In this document: piece by piece, positions 39,857 to 46,500 of the stretch
Numbering within the stretch: position 1 is the stretch's first letter
Layout of the letters: each line of letters starts with the position of its first letter
Source of the DNA: Sepiola atlantica
Lineage: Eukaryota > Mollusca > Cephalopoda > Sepiida > Sepiolidae
Length of the DNA stretch: 64,000 nt
Assembly: GCA_963556195.1 (NCBI GenBank)
Contig: OY744531.1
Coordinates: 108,603,620-108,667,619, forward strand
Reading direction: 5' to 3'
Position numbers and translations under genes: made by a program
Notes under the pieces: generated by a model
Database searches by the model: none
Seen by the model: only the letters and a program-made list of their open reading frames with translations
What the model was told of the DNA's origin: nothing

Positions 39857-42800
39857 TAAACCGGAGTTATTCAAAGAACAAAATTCCATATTTCCTTCAG
39901 GAACACTTATTTAGAAACAATTGTTTCTGCCCATATCAAGAACATATATTTTCATGGTATACAAAATATCACCGATTTTCCCGAGGAGGCTTCATTAGTG
40001 TATAAAAATGGCATTTTAATCATTTTCTCAGCTAATTGCAGAATACGCACTAAAATGGCTGAGTGTCCTCCAAGCCCTATGATCTTAGGCCAAGATGTTC
40101 GCTTGGTTTATGTTCACGTTCGTTCATTCACAAACGTTGTCTATCCATCTTTTCTTTTGTCCACCTTTCGATCAGCTTCCTTGTATTATGCCTTTAACGT
40201 ATATTTTGCATTCGGATGAAATCAGCTTTTTAATGTTTAAAAAAAAAGAGAAAAAAAAGTAGATTTCCGTAAATTAGCAAAGAGGTCACAGCCCTGTATT
40301 ACCTCAGCTTTTTAATGTTTAAAAAAAAGTGGATTTCCATAAATTAGCAAAGAGGTCACAGCCCTGTATATACCTGAGCTTTTTAATGTTAAAAAAAAAG
40401 TGGATTTCCATAAATTAGCAAAGAGGTCACAGCCCTGTATTACCTCAGCTTTTTAATGTTAAAAAAAAAGTGGATTTCCATAAATTAGCAAAGAGGTCAC
40501 AGCCCTGTATATACCTGAGCTTTTTAATGTTAAAAAAAGAAGTGGATTTCCATAAATTAGCAAAGCAAAGCCCTGTATATACCTGAGCTGCAAAAGAGGC
40601 ATCTCCATGCACTTGGAAACAAAGAATCCCATCTCCTTTGGGGGAATCGGCCTCCTCGCTATAATCACCTTTCTTCATTGTCTGCATTTTAGCTCGAGCC
40701 TTACCCACTGCCACTGGATTGTTAGCCTGAAAAAGTCAGAAACGTCGCAATTGCATTAAAATACGAAGTTGTACAAGTAAGAAATTTTGTAAATACGTTT
40801 CAGAATCGTTTTATGATTGAAAACAAATTGAGAAAAAAATGCAACAATTAATAATATAAGTAATAATGAGATAAGGGAATACGGGAAGCGAGTGATTTAA
40901 ATACAAAAATCTCATAATCAGAAGGTTGTGAGTTCAATTCCTACAAAGGGCAGTACATTTTCATTTTTTTTTGTTCAATCACACCCAGAATTAAATCTTA
41001 TTAAAACAATATCCGAGGAGAAACTAGTTATTATGAAGTTGCTTTAAAATGGTACTTCTATAGGAGGGGACCCATATCAACCCGAATGTTTCCGGTTGCG
41101 ATTTACAGAACAGACTGGAAATGGCCGAACTATAAATTAGTCGATTAATATGGAGATTAAATGAAACAAATTTTTAAATTTTTTAACTTTTTAACTGATT
41201 TACAGTTAGGGGCAATTACCCACCCCCTGCGTGTTAAGAATTTAACAGTGTCTGTACACACTACAAACACGTATGTAAATTAGACGGAAAAATTTCTCTT
41301 TACTTCTATATTAAAATAATAATAAAAAATAAAAATAAAAAAATAAAATAAATAAATAAAAAAATGAAAATAAAATAAAAATAATAAAATATTAAGTCTA
41401 TTTACTTCTATATTAAAATAATAATAAAAATAAAATTAAAAAAAAATAAAAATAAAATAAAAAATGAAAATAAAAATAATAAAATATTAAGTCTATTTAC
41501 TTCTATATTAAAATAAAAAAAATAAAAATAAAAAAAATAAAAATAAAATAAAAATAATAAAATAAAAATAAAATATTAAGTCTATTTACTTCTATATTAT
41601 CCTTGTTATCATTATTATTATTATTCTATAGAAGTACTTCTAAATAATAAAAATAATAAAATAAAAATAATAAAATATTAAGTCTATTTACTTCTATATT
41701 ATCCTTATTATCATTATTATTCTATAGAAGTACTTCTAAATAATAAAAATAATAAAAATAATAATAAAAATAAAAAAATTAAATTAAATAAAAAATAATA
41801 AAAAATAATGATAATAAAAAATAATAATAATCATTGGGGAAGCTTATTGCCATCCAAATCCCAGAGAAGGCCAATGGTCGTTACCAATGAGAAATCGATG
41901 GTAACCGTCTGTTGTGATAACGTAAATTCATCTGCAGTAGTTATCAAAAGAGAGAGCACTGAAAATCTGAGGAGACATAATTTTTAAAGAGGTGATTCGG
42001 TTTGGTATTTAAGTTTAGCGTCAAATGATCGAAATTCTGTAAACTGGATTATTTTGGTTAAACATCAGTTGGAAAATCAAGTTTGATGCTCATTTGATGA
42101 TAAATTAACATTTAAAAAAATACAAAAAAACTGAACCCCTGCCATTTGCTAAAAATTGAAGAATTTTAATTCCACTAGTAAAAAAAAAACAAAAAACCCC
42201 AAAAAACTTACCTCTAAATGAGACGGATTGGGAATCAGAGAAAGATGGAGAGTTTTGTCTTCATGTTTGAAATCTTTTGATGTATCTATTAAAAAAAGAA
42301 ATTGGGGAAATAATTAAAATTGGTGAAAAATAATATTTACACTCGGAAAAATAATGGAGTCTGAAAGAAAAATATGACAAAATCCAATGAAAATTATTCA
42401 GACTATCTTTATTTTTGTTGTTATGATTCTTTGATTTTGTCCATGACGTTTTTAGTTAGGGTTAGGGTTAGTAAAGTGTGTGTAGTAAAGGATGGGGGGG
42501 GGGGGGATCACATGTTAATTTTACCTCCCTCCTATTTATAAAAGGGGAGCAGAGGACTTGGTTCTTTTGGGGGATCACAAGTTCGTATGCATGTTAGGTT
42601 AGGGATCTTTTTCAGAACATAGAATACGCATAATAGAACATAGAATACGCATGCATTTTTTTTTTATATGTTAGTAGAATTGAAATTAAAATTTCCCCCT
42701 AATCAACAATTACAGACTTACATAGTAAACATGTGGATTGTAATGGATCCTTAAAAGTAAAAAAAAAAATGTATCAATTTGAAGACAAAAACAAAACAAA

Positions 42801-42936
42801 GAAAATGTCTTACATAAATGAGAAAGAACATCTCCACTTCCTTTGGCATTGGGTGGGAATTCTGTCAGACCTTTCATCTAAAATAAAGATCGGTTACAGA
42901 ATAAACTTTAGAATTACTGAAGCCATAAAAATAACA

Positions 42937-42973
<37 letters not shown>

Positions 42974-43476
42974 GTATATATATATATATATATACGTATA
43001 TTAGTGATATTACCCGTGAAAACATTAGCATAAAGTATTTTGTAACAAAATTTTTTAATAAAAAAAAAAATTAAAAAAATTAATAAAAAAGCACAGTACA
43101 TAATTTCCTCTAAACCGATTAATCGTATTTTGCTCGCCTTATGCAGCGAAGACATATGGTTACATTGCTAGTAAAAACGTAAACTAAGATTAGCCGCAGA
43201 GCTTGGCAGAGGAATTATTTGTACAATTACCGTTTTTTCTAAATGCACTGGCATGTTAATCAAGTGGTCTAAAACGATGTCTGTGTTATGCAATCCCTCT
43301 CCTGGGACACAGGTTAGAATCCAGTACGAGTTTCAGTTTTCACTTTGTGGTATTCTTTGTTTATTCCCAGCCCCACAAACTCAATAAATCCTTTGTTTAA
43401 TGATATAACCCACAAAAACAGCAATAACAGAACGAAGTGTAATATATATATATATAAATATATATATATAATATAT

Positions 43477-43523
<47 letters not shown>

Positions 43524-46500
43524 TTCAATTATAGTGTTTATCCTGGCCTTTTTCCACTTCTTCCTCCTCCCCCCCTCTCCGTCTCTAACGCTTCTCTATT
43601 GGCGTCTTCACTTGTCTTTCTCTTTCAAATGGCCATACAAATCCCAATACTAGCTCGTAGGTGTGAAAAAATAAAAAAAAAATATATTTCCTACTTGCCA
43701 AAAATAGCTCTCATACTTGTTTAAATTTCTCGTATGGACCAATCACATCTCGCTGTTTTTTTTCCTTTTCCTATGTCTGTGCCGCTATTGAAATAAAATT
43801 TTTCAAATCTTCGCTTTTTTTTTGAAGACGTTCGTTAATACGAACGAAACTAGTCAAATCTCTTGTTTCTTGTTTTTCTCCTGTATCTAAATCTGTTTTC
43901 CGTTTGTCTTTTTTCACACACATATATATATACACATACAAATGAAACAATAAAGATAAATATTATATCTTTATATCATATCCTATTGTGATAAGTCAAT
44001 TAAATTGGAAAAAATACAATGTTTATTAATTCATCAAGTATTCAAGCAAGGAATACAGCGATAAATTATAAATTATAATTATATTATTTTGTAAGATTTT
44101 ACTTTCTTTAAGAATAGCAAAATTTTCTTTGAATCGATTTGCTAAAAAAGCTTCTTCAGACCATCCGCCTGGTTATGTAACATCTTATCGGTCAGCCTGC
44201 TCTCCGATAAGATGATAGTGAATCCTCGCCCCCGAGCTGGACTTACTACCTACTTTGAAACCTCTGGTATCTATGGCTAATTGATTAATCGCTGTATAGT
44301 ATAAATTGCTCTTACAGGCATAATCGAGCCCTCTGTGTTTATTCTTCCTCAACTACATATACTGGTTGTGTAGTTTAGCTTAACAGGTATTAGACGTTCC
44401 AATGGTACTAATTTTTAATTCCAGAGCAGTTATAAATTGAGATATTTTCTGATAAAGACAAAGTTTTGTATCAGGCAAACATGGTTTTTATTTAAAAAAT
44501 AACAGCTGCGTTTATTTTCTACAAAAAAATAAATGCGCTTTTTAATTTGACAAAGCTAATTTAATCAAAACATGAATAAATATTTTTAAATGAAGAGAAA
44601 TGCAAAGAAATGAAGAGAAATGCAGAGAGATTTATTAGAATGACAACCTTTTCCATTAAGGACAAAGTATTTCTTTCAAAAATACTTAAAAAAAAAACAA
44701 AAAAAACAAACAACCGGATTTAAAAATCCCAAACCATTTATATTTAATGAAAAAAAAAAGGTATTCTGAGACCAACACAATTTGAAAATGCAGGTTTCGA
44801 AAAAATGTGGGATTTGAGTGGCATAAGATAAGGTGTGATGCAACACTCATTACTTTCAGCTGCCAATATAATCGGATGCCAAATTTAAACTGAGACTCAT
44901 TGGACACAGTCAAGGCGATCCATAATACAAGCCTGGCCTGGCAAACATGTGACTGGGGTCCATGATGAGGGGGGGGGGGTAGGGGCATGTGAAAATTACT
45001 ACTAAATAATAATTACTAAATTATAATTAATTTTAGTAAGAAATTTCTTAGTAATGTCCAGTAATTAGCAACTCTACATATTATTAGGAAGCAGCTTACA
45101 ATTATTGATTTATTTCCATCGAAAAAAGTACAAAAATATAAAAGAACTAAATTCACAAAAAATCACTTTATTCACCATGAATTAGACACTTTTTTGATAT
45201 TTAAAAAATCATGAGTCAATTTATTTATATTGACTACTTCATTACAGAAAAATATAATCAGAAAGCAACTTCAACATTTTACAAAATCAAAAACTTTATG
45301 AACAAAATAATATTTGGAGAAACAATTTTGATAAGTTTTACAAAATTTGTTATGTTTGTTACATATACAATTTGTTTTTACAGAAGTTGAAGAAAATGCT
45401 TATTTCTTCATGATGCACAGTTTTAATAATAAATTAAACTTACATTAACAAGAACATAAAATCAATATAAAACTTTTCTCGGTAATAAACATTTAGTAGT
45501 AATTTTAGTCTTCACATATCCAACCCCAATCATAGACCCCAGTCGCGTCTTTGCCAGGCCCATATTATGGATTGCCTTGGACACAGTGCATTTCAAGCCG
45601 GGTGCAAATCAAAGTCTCACACTTTCAAACTGCCATTTTTCACCAATGGGTAGAAATGAATGCGATGCGATAAATATTGAGCAAGATAAAAAGCAGAGGT
45701 TGCTGACCTTCCGAAACATAAGCGCCGGTGGAAAATCAAGCATCGTAGTTAAAAAATTCAGCCGACCTCTATGAGGCATACACATTACAACATCGGAAAT
45801 TCCAGCTGAAATTATAGACAAATTGTAGAGGGAGAAGCAACATCGGAAAGAAAGAATGACAAAGTCAGAAAATAATTTTTATTCCAAACTTTGTTAAGAA
45901 AATCAAAAATAAAGCGTTCGTAAAGAGGCCGAGTACGTTCTGATGAAAGAAAGGTGTTTGTCTGTAAGGAGAAAGTTGGTACACGTTTGTTTTGGCTAGC
46001 GTCGTGTGCATTTACGTGTGTGTAAATGGGAGAGCATGGTGATGTGTGTGTGTGTGTGGGTGTGTTGATATTAGCCTGCCTGTTTTATTAGTAAGAGAGT
46101 GTATGTACAAACTGTGTATATGCGTTTGGTGAGTGGCGTATGTGTGCATCGCTGGGCCTACCAAAGTTAGAGTGTGTTTCTCATTGCGTTTGTCGGAAGT
46201 CTTCACCCCAAAGTGTGTTGTCTGAAAGAAAAAGAGGAAAGAGAAACGCTGCGTTTGGGTTTTTATATTGAGCGTGAGATTCGGAAGTGAATATTTCTTG
46301 CATTTTGATTGGTTGAAAGAAACTGATAATTTGAGCTTTTGTCCAATTAAGAATATATAAAAACAACATTAACTGCTCTTCGTTCCTTCTGCTGCTGGCC
46401 TCTACTCGGCATGCCCTTTTTTTTCTTCCGTTTTTCGATCTAATACACTTATGGACTCCAGTTTTAAGCATCACTACCTACACTATATTATATTAACCCT

